The notes beneath the pieces were generated by a model. That model saw nothing but the letters and a program-made list of their open reading frames with translations. It ran no database searches and had not been told where the DNA came from. The position numbers and the translations under genes are program-made. A stretch of DNA of 58,385 nt from Desulfonatronum sp. (GTDB lineage Bacteria; Desulfobacterota; Desulfovibrionia; Desulfovibrionales; Desulfonatronaceae): contig DSBL01000005.1 in assembly GCA_011049455.1 (NCBI GenBank), positions 1 through 58,385 of the forward strand, given 5' to 3'. The first letter of the stretch is position 1; each line of letters opens with the position of its first letter. This document shows, piece after piece, positions 28,120 through 37,912 of the stretch.

Positions 28120-30372
28120 TCAACAGCGAAACCAGAGTCGTCCGGCCAGGTCCCGGACTTCCGGGCGCTTGAGACCCATCTCCCAAAGCCGGTTTTCAAC
28201 GGCCCATAGATTGATCGACACGCCAAGGGCGCGAATGCGGTCCATGATCCGGCCCAAAAACGGCCAGTCCGGCTTCTTCTCTGCCAACATGGTCAGGAGA
28301 TGTTCGTTCAGGCGGGCGTTGAACACTTCCAGCGGCTGCCAATGCCGGCGAACGAAATAAAGAAATTCATCAGGCTCTTGAAGCGGCTGGCTGCCCAGCA
28401 CAAAGGACCAGACCAGGCCGGGGAGATGCGCGCGCCAAAGAGGTTCCTGATTCTGCCCGTCCTGATCCTCCTGCCATTTCAGAAAATGCCCCAGGGCCCT
28501 GGCCCCGAATGCCCGCTGAATTTTCCACCACTGCCGGTCCTGCTGCTCCAGCCAGGACAGAACGATCAATTCCTTTCTGTTCCAAGCCAGATCCTTGGCC
28601 GTGAAAACGATTTCCGAGACTTCGCCCCGTTCATTGGCGGAAGGACGGACATAAATCGTGTCCGACCATGGACGGTTCAACGGTCCTTCCTCCCAGCGCC
28701 AATGAAAGGCTTTGCCCTGATCGTTCCGGAGATGATGCAAACGCCCTTTTCCCAAGCGTTCCGTTGCGGTGGATTTTTCAATGAACAGGGCCAATTGCGT
28801 ATCAGGCCAGGCCACGGTCAGTTCTTTTGATTCTTCCAGCCGATCCTGGGCCCTGAGCAGCAGCAGACCCAGGAGGGTCCATGCTCCCAGGTTCATGCTC
28901 CGGGGCAAAACATGGCTGTCCCAAAGGTCTGCACCGCTGCCCTTGTCCGGAAGATTGGACTGGGCCTGAGCAATGATCCGCAGGAAATCCGGGGCAAAGT
29001 CCTCAGCTCCCGTGGCCCTTGCCAGTTCCATGGCCCGCAGGGCGTAGGTCATGGCGTTTAGGGGTTCCACCCGGCTGATCTCATCAAAGAACCAAGCGCA
29101 GCTGGCCAGGGAACACATGGCCCATTCCTGCATGGTTAAAAGGTTAAAACCCTGTTGGCGGCGCAAAGGAGACAACCCGGGTTGAAAATAGTCACGGACA
29201 AAGTGCTGTGTGTCCATGCCGTCTGCCAGCAATCGACCATACTCCAAAAGTGCCTTGTGCGGGTCCTTGAAAAATTGTCCGCCCGAGGCGAAATAATGGT
29301 CATCAATCCGGGCTTTGCAGACCTCCAGGGCATGACGCAGGGGGGTACGCCAGCGCTGGTTCCAGCCCGGGTGCCCTCCATCGGTGCAGCCGCAGTCCGC
29401 GCGCCAACGCTCCACCCCGTGGACGCAGCTCCAGGAGGAGGGTTCGTGCAGGAAGACTTGGCGGGTGGGCGGATTCTCGGCCAAGTAGACAGCGTAATTG
29501 GTCAATTCCAGACCGTCGCGGCCTTGTTTGGCCTGTTCCAGGGCATAGGCCAGGGCCATTTCTCCAAAGGGAAAATGGTGGCCGTACGTCTCTCCGTCCG
29601 TGGCCAGGGACAGCAGACCCGGCCGGGCAGCCTTTGCCAGTCGCTGCCAGAACTGTTCTCCGTTTTCCAGCAACCGTTCAAAAGCCACGGCCCGGGACAG
29701 GGGGCCGTGGTAGAAAAACACGGACATGTTGCGGCCGGAGGGCAGAAGGACTGTGTATGGAGAATGGATGTCCAGGCTGGATTCGTTCACTTCAATGCGG
29801 TTGTCGCCGTCCAGGTCGGCCACGGCCGCGGCCTGCCTGGGGGCCAGGACCACAAAGCGAAAGCCGGTCTGAACCACGGCTTCCAGGGTGACGGTGTCCA
29901 CGGCGGCCTCGGGGAGCCACAGCCCCTCCGGATCACGGCCGAAGCGGGTCTGGAAATCGGCTTTGGCCCAGGCCAGCTGGACTTCCTGGTCCAAAGAGGA
30001 GGCCAGGGGCATGATCATGTGATGGTGGCATTGGGCCATGGCATTGCCATGGCCCCACCGGCAAACGCTTTGCCGGTCGGCTTCCAGGATCCGGGCGTAG
30101 CAGACCGGATCGGCCGTTTCCAGCCAGGAAAGCAGAGTTGGTCCGCAATTGAAGCTGATCCACTCGTAGCAATTGACCATGTCCGTGATCAGTCCGTGGC
30201 CGTCCCTGCGCCTGGCCCAGGCCAATGGGGCATACGACGCCGCGAGGATCCGCTGGTTCCAGTTCACGCCGGGAGCCGCGCTGCCTTCGGGCAGAACTTC
30301 GCGCAGCCAGGGGTCAATGCGCGGAGGCTGGTAAAAATGTCCGTGGATGCAGATTTTTTTAGGTCCGGTCAT
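28120..30372 (-). CDS. Glycoside hydrolase family 57 protein with DUF3536-like C-terminal region
   Basis: A 750-residue GH57-type enzyme (alpha-glucan family: alpha-amylases, 4-alpha-glucanotransferases, branching enzymes). The N-terminal motif HGHFYQPP (10-17), nucleophile Glu155 in GLWLPEAAV and acid/base Asp259 in ATDGETYGHH are all visible; the family's usual five motifs are accounted for. The C-terminal half is helical and resembles DUF3536, a partner region of many GH57 proteins. No signal peptide, so it is likely cytosolic and acts on intracellular glucans. The start overlaps the tsaB stop by 14 bp, placing it at the tail of the rpsB-tsaB run. Exact substrate cannot be read from sequence. 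Confidence 0.85.
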   Translation of the reverse strand: MTGPKKICIHGHFYQPPRIDPWLREVLPEGSAAPGVNWNQRILAASYAPLAWARRRDGHGLITDMVNCYEWISFNCGPTLLSWLETADPVCYARILEADRQSVCRWGHGNAMAQCHHHMIMPLASSLDQEVQLAWAKADFQTRFGRDPEGLWLPEAAVDTVTLEAVVQTGFRFVVLAPRQAAAVADLDGDNRIEVNESSLDIHSPYTVLLPSGRNMSVFFYHGPLSRAVAFERLLENGEQFWQRLAKAARPGLLSLATDGETYGHHFPFGEMALAYALEQAKQGRDGLELTNYAVYLAENPPTRQVFLHEPSSWSCVHGVERWRADCGCTDGGHPGWNQRWRTPLRHALEVCKARIDDHYFASGGQFFKDPHKALLEYGRLLADGMDTQHFVRDYFQPGLSPLRRQQGFNLLTMQEWAMCSLASCAWFFDEISRVEPLNAMTYALRAMELARATGAEDFAPDFLRIIAQAQSNLPDKGSGADLWDSHVLPRSMNLGAWTLLGLLLLRAQDRLEESKELTVAWPDTQLALFIEKSTATERLGKGRLHHLRNDQGKAFHWRWEEGPLNRPWSDTIYVRPSANERGEVSEIVFTAKDLAWNRKELIVLSWLEQQDRQWWKIQRAFGARALGHFLKWQEDQDGQNQEPLWRAHLPGLVWSFVLGSQPLQEPDEFLYFVRRHWQPLEVFNARLNEHLLTMLAEKKPDWPFLGRIMDRIRALGVSINLWAVENRLWEMGLKRPEVRDLAGRLWFRC

Positions 30373-31162
30373 GGGTTGTCTCCAGACCTGCGGATAATCG
30401 GTGTCGGGCCTCCTGCGGGTTCAGGCCGCGCCTGGCCGCGATGGCCTCCAGGTTCTCTTCGGCGTCGCTGGGTCGAAGATAGAGTGGATCAATGGGATCA
30501 AGGGAAAAATGCGCCGCCAGGGCCGCTTCGATTAACTGTTCGGGCCTGGGATGGTCCCAGACCGGATCCAGGATGCGGGCATGCGAAAGGTTCGCGGTCA
30601 TCAGACTCATGTTGCGGCGCACCCCGCTGCCCAGCACGAAGAGCGACGTTTCAGCCATGCCTGTAAGCAGGCTTGGGGCGTCCATGGACATGACCTGGGG
30701 AGGGCACACGGGAACCAGGTTCGGGACGGTGAACACCTGGACGTGCACCAGGCATTGGCGGGCATGGGTGAGCACGGCCAGGCGGCCTTGCAGCAGCAAG
30801 GCCGGGCCAGAGGCCAACAGGGGCAGGTAGTCCAGTCCGGCCAGGGGCAAATTCGCGCCAAAAGCAAGTCCGTAAGCCGTGGCCAGGCAGAGCCGCAGGC
30901 CGGTGAAGCCGCCTGGACCGCGCACGCAGGCAACGCCTTCAAGATCAAAGATCTTCAGCTTCAGCGAAGTCAGGATTTGATCCAAGGCCGGCGCCAAGTG
31001 GCGCATGGCCCGGCCGGGCACTACCCAGTCCTGGTGCGCCAGAAGGTCACCGTCCCTGGCCAGGCAGAGCTGCAGGCGATCCTCGGCGCAGTTCAGGATC
31101 AGCAAAAGGCCGGCGAATTTTCGCGGCCGGTCGGGGTCATTTGAAAAAACGGTGGATGTCAT
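30359..31162 (-). CDS. tsaB: tRNA threonylcarbamoyladenosine biosynthesis protein TsaB
   Basis: A 267-residue ASKHA-fold protein that partners TsaD and TsaE in making t6A on ANN-decoding tRNAs. The GPGGFTGLRL motif (bacterial TsaB signature GPGSFTGLRIG), RAMRHLAPALDQIL and the AYGLAFG helix identify it; the N-terminal strand (LLLILNCAEDRL for the usual LALDTAT) is divergent. I start at ATG 31162, which overlaps the rseP end by 26 bp; no Shine-Dalgarno sequence is evident and the true start may be further in, for example a TTG near residue 23. It is followed by a GH57 gene overlapping by 14 bp. Confidence 0.85.
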   Translation of the reverse strand: MTSTVFSNDPDRPRKFAGLLLILNCAEDRLQLCLARDGDLLAHQDWVVPGRAMRHLAPALDQILTSLKLKIFDLEGVACVRGPGGFTGLRLCLATAYGLAFGANLPLAGLDYLPLLASGPALLLQGRLAVLTHARQCLVHVQVFTVPNLVPVCPPQVMSMDAPSLLTGMAETSLFVLGSGVRRNMSLMTANLSHARILDPVWDHPRPEQLIEAALAAHFSLDPIDPLYLRPSDAEENLEAIAARRGLNPQEARHRLSAGLETTHDRT

Positions 31163-32201
31163 TGAACACGGCAAAGGTCATCAGCGTCACCAGAAAAGCG
31201 ATTCCGATCTTATAGGCGATGGCCTGCAGCCTGGGGCTCAAGGGTTTGCCCATAATGGTCTCCAGCGTGTAGAAAAGAATGTGACCGCCGTCCAGTACCG
31301 GCACGGGCAGCAGGTTGAGCAGACCCAGGTTGATGCTGATCAGAGCGGTCAGAGCCAGCAGGCTGGCCAATCCCATGGAGGCCTGCTCGCTGACGAGCTG
31401 GGCGATGAGGATGGGGCCGCCGATGGTGTCCACGGGGATGATCCGTTCAATGAGCTTGATGATCCCCTGTACTGTCAGCGCAACAATGGCCCAGGTCTGG
31501 TGCAGCCCCGCCACCAGCGCGGTTCCCGGGCCCATGGGGATGAAGCGGGAGTCGCCCGAGGCGGTGATCCCCAACATGGCTACCTTGACGTCTTCGCCGA
31601 AAATGTTGTGGCGCGTCTCCACGCGGGGTCGGGCCGCGATTTCCAGCTGCTTTTCCTCCCGGAGCACGGTCAGCGTGAGGGGTTGGGCCTCTGATTGCTG
31701 GATGATTTCGGAAAGTTCTCGGAAGAAGGCAATCTCCTGGCCGTCAACGGCCAGGATTGCGTCGCCGGGTCGCAGGTCCGCTGCCTCGGCCGGGCTGTTT
31801 TCCATGACCTGACCGACCACGGGCAGAAGCTCCTGCTGGCCGTGAAACCAGAACAGCCCCCAGTAGATGAGAAAGGCCAGGACAAAATTGAAGATCGGTC
31901 CGGCCGCGACCACCAGGATGCGCTGCCAAGGCGGCCGCAGGCTGAAGCTCTCCTCGGGGCGGATGCCCGCAGGCAGTTCCTCGTCCGGATTGTCTCCGGC
32001 CAGCTTGACATATCCGCCCAAAGGCACTGCTGAAAGGCGGTATTCCGTTCCCTTGCGCAGAAAACCGAAAATCTTTGGTCCAAAGCCCAGAGAGAACACG
32101 GGCACGCCGATGCGTAACAACCGGGCCACGAGAAAATGCCCCAGTTCGTGAAAAAAAATCAGCAGACCCAGGACAAGAACAACAGCGAGAACACTTTGCA
32201 T
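31137..32201 (-). CDS. rseP: Site-2 protease RseP (RIP metalloprotease)
   Basis: A 354-residue intramembrane zinc metalloprotease. The zinc motif HELGH (residues 18-22) lies in TM1, the PDZ domain occupies about residues 105-200, and the second motif PVLDGGHIL supplies the third ligand near the C-terminus. RseP cleaves anti-sigma factors in the envelope stress response. ATG at 32201. Downstream of dxr by 26 bp, as in the conserved frr-uppS-cdsA-dxr-rseP order of proteobacteria. Overlaps tsaB by 26 bp. Confidence 0.95.
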   Translation of the reverse strand: MQSVLAVVLVLGLLIFFHELGHFLVARLLRIGVPVFSLGFGPKIFGFLRKGTEYRLSAVPLGGYVKLAGDNPDEELPAGIRPEESFSLRPPWQRILVVAAGPIFNFVLAFLIYWGLFWFHGQQELLPVVGQVMENSPAEAADLRPGDAILAVDGQEIAFFRELSEIIQQSEAQPLTLTVLREEKQLEIAARPRVETRHNIFGEDVKVAMLGITASGDSRFIPMGPGTALVAGLHQTWAIVALTVQGIIKLIERIIPVDTIGGPILIAQLVSEQASMGLASLLALTALISINLGLLNLLPVPVLDGGHILFYTLETIMGKPLSPRLQAIAYKIGIAFLVTLMTFAVFNDIHRFFK

Positions 32202-32227
32202 GCGATGAACTCAATTTTCAAGAATCG

Positions 32228-33442
32228 TTAGGGGTTGGCCATGGATTGCACATATGCCCGGGTGCGCGCGCTCAGTTCCAGAATGGCTTCCAGATCGTCG
32301 ACCGCATGCCCGGAATGGCGGTCCAGGGCTTTTTGGATCAGGTTGGCCACCTCCAGATAGCGGATTTTTTCCTGCAGAAACAACTCCACGGCGGCCTCGT
32401 TGGCGGCATTGAGCACCACGCAATGGCTTTGCCCGGCTAAAAAGGCCTGTTTGGCCAGATCCAGACACGGAAAGAGTGTGGACCGAGGCGCTGCAAAGGT
32501 CAAGGATGCGGTCTGCAGCAGATTCAGCGGTGCAAGACTCAAAGCCATCCTGTGGGGATATCCCAGGCAGTGGGAGATAGGCACGCGCATGTCCGGCGGC
32601 CCGAGGTGCGCCAAAAGGGAGCGGTCGATGAATTCCACCAGGGAATGGATCAGGCTTTGCGGATGGATCACGACATCCACATCCTCCAGGGACAGGCCGA
32701 ACAGGTGGCAGGCTTCAATGACTTCCAGGCCCTTGTTCATCAGGGTGGCCGAGTCCACGCTGATTTTGGCGCCCATGGACCAGTTGGGATGGCTCAAGGT
32801 CTGCTTTACGGTGACTATGGCCAATTCCTGCTCGGACAGGTCCCGAAACGGACCGCCGGATGCGGTGAGGATGATGCGCCGCAAATCCCTGGCCTGTTCG
32901 CCGTGCAGGGCCTGGAACACCGCGTTGTGTTCCGAGTCCACGGGCAGGATCGCGGCCCCGGTTCTGGCGCAGATGTCACGGAACATCCGGCCCGCCAGGA
33001 CCAGGGATTCCTTGTTGGCCAGGGCGATGATTTTCCCGGCCCGGGCCGCAGCCAGGGTCGCGGGTAAACCGGCCGCCCCCACCTGGGCGCTGAGCACCAT
33101 TTCAGCTTCAGGCAGACAGGCAAGACGCTCGTATCCTTCCCGGCCATGGACGATTTCAGGGCAATAGTCTTGGGGCAACATACCTGCAAGCCGGGCGGCG
33201 ACGTCCTGGTTCAGGACCGCCAAAAGCGGCGGGCGCCAGGTCAGGGCCTGGGAGACCAGCAGGCGGGCATTGCGGCCGGCGGCCAGTCCAAGAATCTGAA
33301 ATTGCTTCGGGTGTTCGGTCAGGACCTGCAGGGCGCTCTGTCCGATGGAGCCAGTGCTGCCGAGGATGACCAGCTTGCGAGGGACCTGGAAATCATCCGG
33401 CGGCAACGGGCTGATGTATTGGGAACCGGTGTGCTGGGGCAT
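32228..33442 (-). CDS. dxr: 1-deoxy-D-xylulose 5-phosphate reductoisomerase
   Basis: A 404-residue enzyme that converts DXP to MEP, the committed step of the non-mevalonate isoprenoid pathway. NADPH site LGSTGSIGQS near the N-terminus, LANKESLVLAG, the metal site PVDSEHNAVFQ, the SGGPFRD loop, and HPNWSMGAKISVDSATLMNKG are all present. ATG at 33442 gives a slightly long N-terminus before the nucleotide-binding strand; the ORF extends to a GTG further up which is unlikely. It feeds the undecaprenyl chain made by UppS in the same operon. Confidence 0.96.
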   Translation of the reverse strand: MPQHTGSQYISPLPPDDFQVPRKLVILGSTGSIGQSALQVLTEHPKQFQILGLAAGRNARLLVSQALTWRPPLLAVLNQDVAARLAGMLPQDYCPEIVHGREGYERLACLPEAEMVLSAQVGAAGLPATLAAARAGKIIALANKESLVLAGRMFRDICARTGAAILPVDSEHNAVFQALHGEQARDLRRIILTASGGPFRDLSEQELAIVTVKQTLSHPNWSMGAKISVDSATLMNKGLEVIEACHLFGLSLEDVDVVIHPQSLIHSLVEFIDRSLLAHLGPPDMRVPISHCLGYPHRMALSLAPLNLLQTASLTFAAPRSTLFPCLDLAKQAFLAGQSHCVVLNAANEAAVELFLQEKIRYLEVANLIQKALDRHSGHAVDDLEAILELSARTRAYVQSMANP

Positions 33443-33570
33443 GAGGGAACGGGTGCAACAGTTATAAAGGCAGCGGTTCACAAACCCGTGTTTCGCTGGG
33501 GCGGGCTTTCGTGTTTGTGCGCGTTCTTGCGCTCAACGGGCATCTGGTCTTTGGAGCTTGATCATGTTCA

Positions 33571-34368
33571 TCATCCGAAAAAAGGATGAAAAAGACGCAG
33601 CAGAGCATAGGCCGGCAGGACGAAAAGCAGGCTGTCGATGCGGTCCAGCAGGCCCCCGTGGCCGGGCAGAATTGTACCGGAATCCTTGATTTCCCGGGAG
33701 CGTTTCAAGGCGGATTCAAAAAAGTCGCCTGACTGGGCCGCCAGGTTCAAGGTCAGGCCCAACCCCAGCAGAGGCAGCACCCCGGCCTGGCCCCAGATTT
33801 TCCCGATGACCAGGCAGGCCAGCATGCATGCTGCAAGGCCGGCGACACTGCCGATCCAGGTTTTTTTCGGACTGATGGCCGGCCAGATGCGTGTTTTGCC
33901 CCAGGAGGATCCGGCGTAAAACGCAGCTGTGTCCGAGACAAAGGCCGCGGCAATGACCAGAAGCAGTTCCGGCCAGAAAAATCCAAGGGCCAAGTGCAGC
34001 AAAAGCGGCACGTAACAGCATCCCAAAAAAAGGGTTTGCACTTGCCTGAAATCACAGTTCTCAGGAGCGCGGCTGTAGGCGACAAGAAAGACAAGACTGA
34101 ACAGGCAAAATGCCAAAGCCAGGGCGAGCAAAGGCTCCAGACCCAGACCTGCGGTCAGTAAAAAAAGACTCCCGACCCCGATGCCGGCCAGTTTCCAAGC
34201 GATCCTTTCATGAGGCCAGAACATGGAGTAGAACTCCCATTGTCCCAGCGCGGAAAGAAGCAATATGAGCAGGAGAAGGGGCGTTCCCCCGTGAAAAAGC
34301 ACCCAGAGCAGCAGGGGCAGCGGCAGCAGTGCGGTGAGCAGCCGCTTATGGTGGGAGGAGAGGATCAT
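33571..34368 (-). CDS. cdsA: Phosphatidate cytidylyltransferase
   Basis: A 265-residue integral membrane enzyme (about eight spans) making CDP-diacylglycerol for phospholipids. The family signature SPKKTWIGSVAG and the C-terminal GHGGLLDRIDSLLF with its DR-x-D are present. The start overlaps the uppS stop by ATGA (34365-34368). Downstream, 128 bp separate it from dxr. Confidence 0.95.
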   Translation of the reverse strand: MILSSHHKRLLTALLPLPLLLWVLFHGGTPLLLLILLLSALGQWEFYSMFWPHERIAWKLAGIGVGSLFLLTAGLGLEPLLALALAFCLFSLVFLVAYSRAPENCDFRQVQTLFLGCCYVPLLLHLALGFFWPELLLVIAAAFVSDTAAFYAGSSWGKTRIWPAISPKKTWIGSVAGLAACMLACLVIGKIWGQAGVLPLLGLGLTLNLAAQSGDFFESALKRSREIKDSGTILPGHGGLLDRIDSLLFVLPAYALLRLFHPFFG

Positions 34369-35084
34369 GGGGCCTCATTGTTTGCGTCGGCATGGTCCAG
34401 TCCACCGAAGCGCCGCGAGCGTTGCGCGTATTCCTCCAGGGCTTCGTGCAGACGGGTTTCGTCGAAATCCGGCCAGTGTACAGGGGTGAAGTAGAATTCG
34501 CTGTACGCTGCCTGAAAGAGCAGAAAATTGCTTAAGCGCTGCTCCCCGCTGGTGCGGATGATCAAGTCCGGGTCAGGCTGTCCGGCTGTGTCCAGGCTGT
34601 CGGCAAAGCGCTGGATGGTGATGTCCGCCGGGGTTGCTCCCTGTTTAAGAAGCCGGACGCAGGCTCGGACGATCTCGTCGCGTCCGGAGTAGTTCAGGGC
34701 CAGGTTCACGGTCATGGATTGGCAGTGTCCTGTTTTTGCGCACACGTGTTTCAACGCTTGGCGCAGGGCAAAAGGCAGGGCCGACCATTCCCCGAGCACA
34801 TGAAGGCGGATGTCTTGCTCCACCAGGGAATCCATCTCCTCGTGCAGGTATTTGACAAGCATGTCAAAGAGAAACGCCACCTCTTCCCTGGGACGGCGCC
34901 AATTTTCCCTGGAAAAGGTATAAAAGGTGATAAACGGGATGCCTAATTTACGGCAGGCCGTAACAATAGCCCGGGCTGACCTGGTGCCGGCTTTATGGCC
35001 TTCGGTGCGCGGCAGGCCGTGATGCGCGGCCCAGCGGCCATTGCCGTCCATGATGAAGGCAATGTGTTCAGGAAGTCGAGGCAC
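34365..35084 (-). CDS. uppS: Isoprenyl transferase, undecaprenyl pyrophosphate synthase
   Basis: A 239-residue cis-prenyltransferase. MDGNGRWA with catalytic Asp13, HKAGT, the TFYTFSRENWRRP motif, NLALNYSGR and IRTSGEQRLSNFLL-W-type C-terminal motifs (here LLFQAAYSEFYF) are all in place. It makes the lipid carrier for peptidoglycan and O-antigen. Its stop overlaps the start of cdsA and 7 bp follow frr. Confidence 0.96.
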   Translation of the reverse strand: MPRLPEHIAFIMDGNGRWAAHHGLPRTEGHKAGTRSARAIVTACRKLGIPFITFYTFSRENWRRPREEVAFLFDMLVKYLHEEMDSLVEQDIRLHVLGEWSALPFALRQALKHVCAKTGHCQSMTVNLALNYSGRDEIVRACVRLLKQGATPADITIQRFADSLDTAGQPDPDLIIRTSGEQRLSNFLLFQAAYSEFYFTPVHWPDFDETRLHEALEEYAQRSRRFGGLDHADANNEAP

Positions 35085-35091
35085 AAGCAGT

Positions 35092-35646
35092 TCAGATCTC
35101 CATGATTTCCTTTTCCTTGGAGCTCAAGGCGGCATCGGCCCTGGCAATGTATTCATCGGTCAATTTTTGCACATCGTCCTGGAACTTGTGCAGCTCGTCC
35201 TCGGTGATTTCCTTGTTTTTTTCCTGCCTTTTCAAGTCATCGTTGGCGTCCCGGCGGACATTGCGTATGCCGATCTTGGTGTCCTCGGTGAATTTCTTGG
35301 CCACCTTGGCCAACTCCTTGCGGCGTTCCTCTGTCAGTGGAGGAATGTTCACCCGGATGGCCTTGCCGTCATTGATGGGATTGAGCCCCAGTTCGGACCT
35401 TTGAATGGCCTTTTCCACGTCCTTGAATGCGGCCCGGTCCCATGGCTGGATGGAGATGGTCCTGGAGTCCGGCACGGAAATGGAAGCCAGTTGTTCAATG
35501 GGAGTGAGCGTCCCGTAATAGTCGACCTTGATTCCTTCAAGCAGGGCCGCTGAGGCGCGGCCGGTGCGCAGACGTCTGAATTCCCTGTCCAGTCCCTGCA
35601 GTGTTTTTTCCATTCGCTGTCTGCTGTCGTTGAGTACGGATGCCAT
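35092..35646 (-). CDS. frr: Ribosome recycling factor
   Basis: A 184-residue RRF that splits the post-termination ribosome together with EF-G. The RTGRAS-LLEGI-V-YYG N-terminal helix, [21 protein letters not shown], and [11 protein letters not shown] motifs are complete. AAAGGAGGGG stands ahead of the ATG at 35646. Two bp separate it from pyrH. Confidence 0.97.
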   Translation of the reverse strand: MASVLNDSRQRMEKTLQGLDREFRRLRTGRASAALLEGIKVDYYGTLTPIEQLASISVPDSRTISIQPWDRAAFKDVEKAIQRSELGLNPINDGKAIRVNIPPLTEERRKELAKVAKKFTEDTKIGIRNVRRDANDDLKRQEKNKEITEDELHKFQDDVQKLTDEYIARADAALSSKEKEIMEI

Positions 35647-35648
35647 GG

Positions 35649-36371
35649 CTATTCCCCTCCTTTAACCAGAGTTCCGGTGGTCTCTCCGAGAACCACGCGC
35701 TTGATGTTGCCCTTGGTGAAAAGGTTGAAAACCACGATGGGCAGGGCATTGTCCATGGCCAGGGAAATGGCCGTGGAGTCCATGACCCGCAGCCGTTTTT
35801 TGAGCACGTCAATATAGGTGATCCGGGTGAACAGGCTGGCGTCTTCAAACTTTTGGGGGTCCTTGTCAAAGACGCCGTCCACCTTGGTGGCCTTGAGGAT
35901 GGCCTGGACCTTGAGTTCAGCCCCCCGGAGCACGGCGGCCGTATCCGTGGTGAAAAAAGGATTGCCTGTCCCGGCCGCGCAGATGACCACCCGTTTTTTC
36001 TCCAAATGGCGGATGGCCCGGCGGCGGATGTAGGGCTCGGCCACCTGCTGCATGGGAAAGGCGGTCATAACCCTGGTGCTCAATCCGAGTTTTTCCAGGC
36101 CGTCCTGTACGGCCAGGGAGTTGATAACCGTGGCCAGCATGCCCATATAATCCGCCCCGGCCCGATCCATCCCCTGGGAAGCAGCGGCCAGGCCGCGAAA
36201 AATGTTGCCCCCACCGATGACCAGGGCTAATTCAATACCCAATCCGGCGACGTCCACGATCTCCTGGCAAAAGGTATCAATGGTCGACGGGTCAATGCCG
36301 AAATTGTTGGGGCCGGCCAGGGCCTCGCCGCTGATTTTGAGCAACACCCTGGGATAGCAGAGGTCCGGCAT
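35649..36371 (-). CDS. pyrH: UMP kinase
   Basis: A 240-residue amino-acid-kinase-fold UMP kinase. [11 protein letters not shown] (Lys and Gly loop), [27 protein letters not shown], and [12 protein letters not shown] motifs are intact. The ATG at 36371 is selected because the ORF before it lies in the tsf tail and because it fits the usual N-terminus; GGGG lies about 9 bp upstream. Starts 5 bp after tsf. Confidence 0.96.
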   Translation of the reverse strand: MPDLCYPRVLLKISGEALAGPNNFGIDPSTIDTFCQEIVDVAGLGIELALVIGGGNIFRGLAAASQGMDRAGADYMGMLATVINSLAVQDGLEKLGLSTRVMTAFPMQQVAEPYIRRRAIRHLEKKRVVICAAGTGNPFFTTDTAAVLRGAELKVQAILKATKVDGVFDKDPQKFEDASLFTRITYIDVLKKRLRVMDSTAISLAMDNALPIVVFNLFTKGNIKRVVLGETTGTLVKGGE

Positions 36372-36376
36372 GGGAA

Positions 36377-36979
36377 TTACCCCGCGTCCTCGCCCAGGCA
36401 CAGCCGGATGATGCGACCAACCTGAATATTTTCTCCCAAGATCGCGATGGTTTCAGTGATCAGGTCCTTGACCCTTTTGGAATCGTCTTTGATGTAGGGC
36501 TGTTCCAGGAGGCAGACTTCCTGAGTGAACTTTTTTATGCGGCCTTCAACGATTTTGGGGATGATGTTTTCCGGCTTGCCCTCGTCGCGGGTTTGCTGGG
36601 TGTAGATCTGACGTTCCTGTTCCAGCACGTCCACGGAAATGTCCTCCGGTGCAACGCATAATGGCGTGGTGGCCGCAACCTGCATGGCCAAATTCTTGGC
36701 CAATTCCAGGAATGTTTCGTTTTTGGCCACAAAATCGGTTTCGCATTTCAGTTCCACCAGTACTCCGATTTTCCCGGTGGAGTGAATATATGAACCGATA
36801 AACCCCTGGGTAGTGGCCCGCCCGGATTTTTTATGGGCCTTGGCCAGCCCTTTTTCCCGCAACCACAGGAGGGACTTTTCCTGGTCCCCGCTGCATTCCT
36901 GCAAGGCTTTTTTACAGTCCATCATGCCGGCGCCGGTTTTCTCGCGCAGCTCTTTTACCGATTGTGCTGAAATGCTCAT
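36377..36979 (-). CDS. tsf: Translation elongation factor EF-Ts, short form
   Basis: A 200-residue EF-Ts, the nucleotide exchange factor for EF-Tu. The N-terminal UBA-like segment ([19 protein letters not shown]) and the core TDFVAKN motif are plain. It is much shorter than the 280-residue enteric form and resembles the compact form (about 196 residues) known from Thermus; only one core repeat is present. The ATG follows the rpsB stop directly (TAA-ATG), with GGAGGA inside the rpsB end. Confidence 0.96.
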   Translation of the reverse strand: MSISAQSVKELREKTGAGMMDCKKALQECSGDQEKSLLWLREKGLAKAHKKSGRATTQGFIGSYIHSTGKIGVLVELKCETDFVAKNETFLELAKNLAMQVAATTPLCVAPEDISVDVLEQERQIYTQQTRDEGKPENIIPKIVEGRIKKFTQEVCLLEQPYIKDDSKRVKDLITETIAILGENIQVGRIIRLCLGEDAG

Positions 36980-37768
36980 TTAGTTTTCCTCCGTGCTCAT
37001 TGCTTCGCCGGTGATCGTTCCGGCTTCAGGTGCTTCGGCCTCTGCTTCTTCCTTCGCCTTTTCGGCCGCGCCGGCCATGTCGCTCATCCGGGCGGCTCCC
37101 TCGATGCAGGCTTCGGCAATGCTGGAGGAAAACAGCTTGATTGCCCGGATGGCGTCGTCATTGCCGGGGATGATGAAGTCGATGATGTCCGGGTCGCAGT
37201 TGGTGTCCACCACGCCGACCACGGGGATGTTCAGCTTGCGGCATTCCTGGACGGCGATGGCTTCCCGGTTGGGGTCGATGACAAAGGCGGCCTGGGGCAA
37301 AGATTCCATGTCCTTGATGCCGCCCAGGGCAAGATTGAGCTTTCCGACCTCGCGCTCCATGCGCACGATTTCCTTTTTGACGAAGCGATTGATGGTGCCG
37401 TCCTCGAACATGGCTTCCAGCTTCTTGAGGCGGGCGATGCTGCTGCGAATGGTCTGGAAGTTGGTCAGGGTGCCGCCCATCCAGCGGTGAGTAACGGAGA
37501 ACATACCGCCACGGACTGCTTCCTGCTTGATGGTTTCCCGGGCCTGAGGCTTGGTGCCCACGAAAATGACCTTGCCTCCTTGGGCCACGGTTTCAGCGAT
37601 GAAATCGTAGGCCTTCTGGAACATTTTCACGGTCTGCTGCAGGTCGATGATATGAATCCCGTTGCGCGCGCCAAAGATGTAGGGCCGCATTTTTGGATTC
37701 CAGCGCCGGGTCTGGTGACCGAAATGTACGCCGGTTTCCAGCATCTGCTTCATTGTCACATACGCCAT
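36980..37768 (-). CDS. rpsB: 30S ribosomal protein S2
   Basis: A 262-residue S2. [43 protein letters not shown] and the [13 protein letters not shown] motif are all typical. The ATG at 37768 has AAAGGAG 6 bp upstream, making it certain; the open frame extends 22 codons further without support. The C-terminal 30 residues are Ala/Glu-rich, a common extension. Head gene of the rpsB-tsf-pyrH-frr-uppS-cdsA-dxr-rseP-tsaB-GH57 series. Confidence 0.97.
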   Translation of the reverse strand: MAYVTMKQMLETGVHFGHQTRRWNPKMRPYIFGARNGIHIIDLQQTVKMFQKAYDFIAETVAQGGKVIFVGTKPQARETIKQEAVRGGMFSVTHRWMGGTLTNFQTIRSSIARLKKLEAMFEDGTINRFVKKEIVRMEREVGKLNLALGGIKDMESLPQAAFVIDPNREAIAVQECRKLNIPVVGVVDTNCDPDIIDFIIPGNDDAIRAIKLFSSSIAEACIEGAARMSDMAGAAEKAKEEAEAEAPEAGTITGEAMSTEEN

Positions 37769-37883
37769 GGTTGACTCCTTTCCGAATGGGTTTGCCTCCA
37801 TCCCCGGCCTTGAACCCGTCCGCTTCCGCCCCAAGCGAAAGACCCCCGGGCCACTCGAGGATGTGTGAATTTTGAAACGCGTG

Positions 37884-37912
37884 TCAATAAGTCATATTCG
37901 CGTTGGTGGCAA
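37884..37912 (-). promoter_or_regulatory. Candidate promoter of the rpsB operon
   Basis: On the minus strand TTGCCA (37907-37912) and TATTGA (37884-37889) with a 17-bp spacer, giving a leader of about 110 nt before rpsB. The leader may host S2 autoregulation; I could not fold it by eye into the known rpsB leader motif. Confidence 0.35.

Noticed and set aside
29155-30666. 503-codon plus-strand frame over the GH57 gene
   Set aside because: Complement of a well-supported coding region; Gly/Arg/Pro-rich shadow with no domain.
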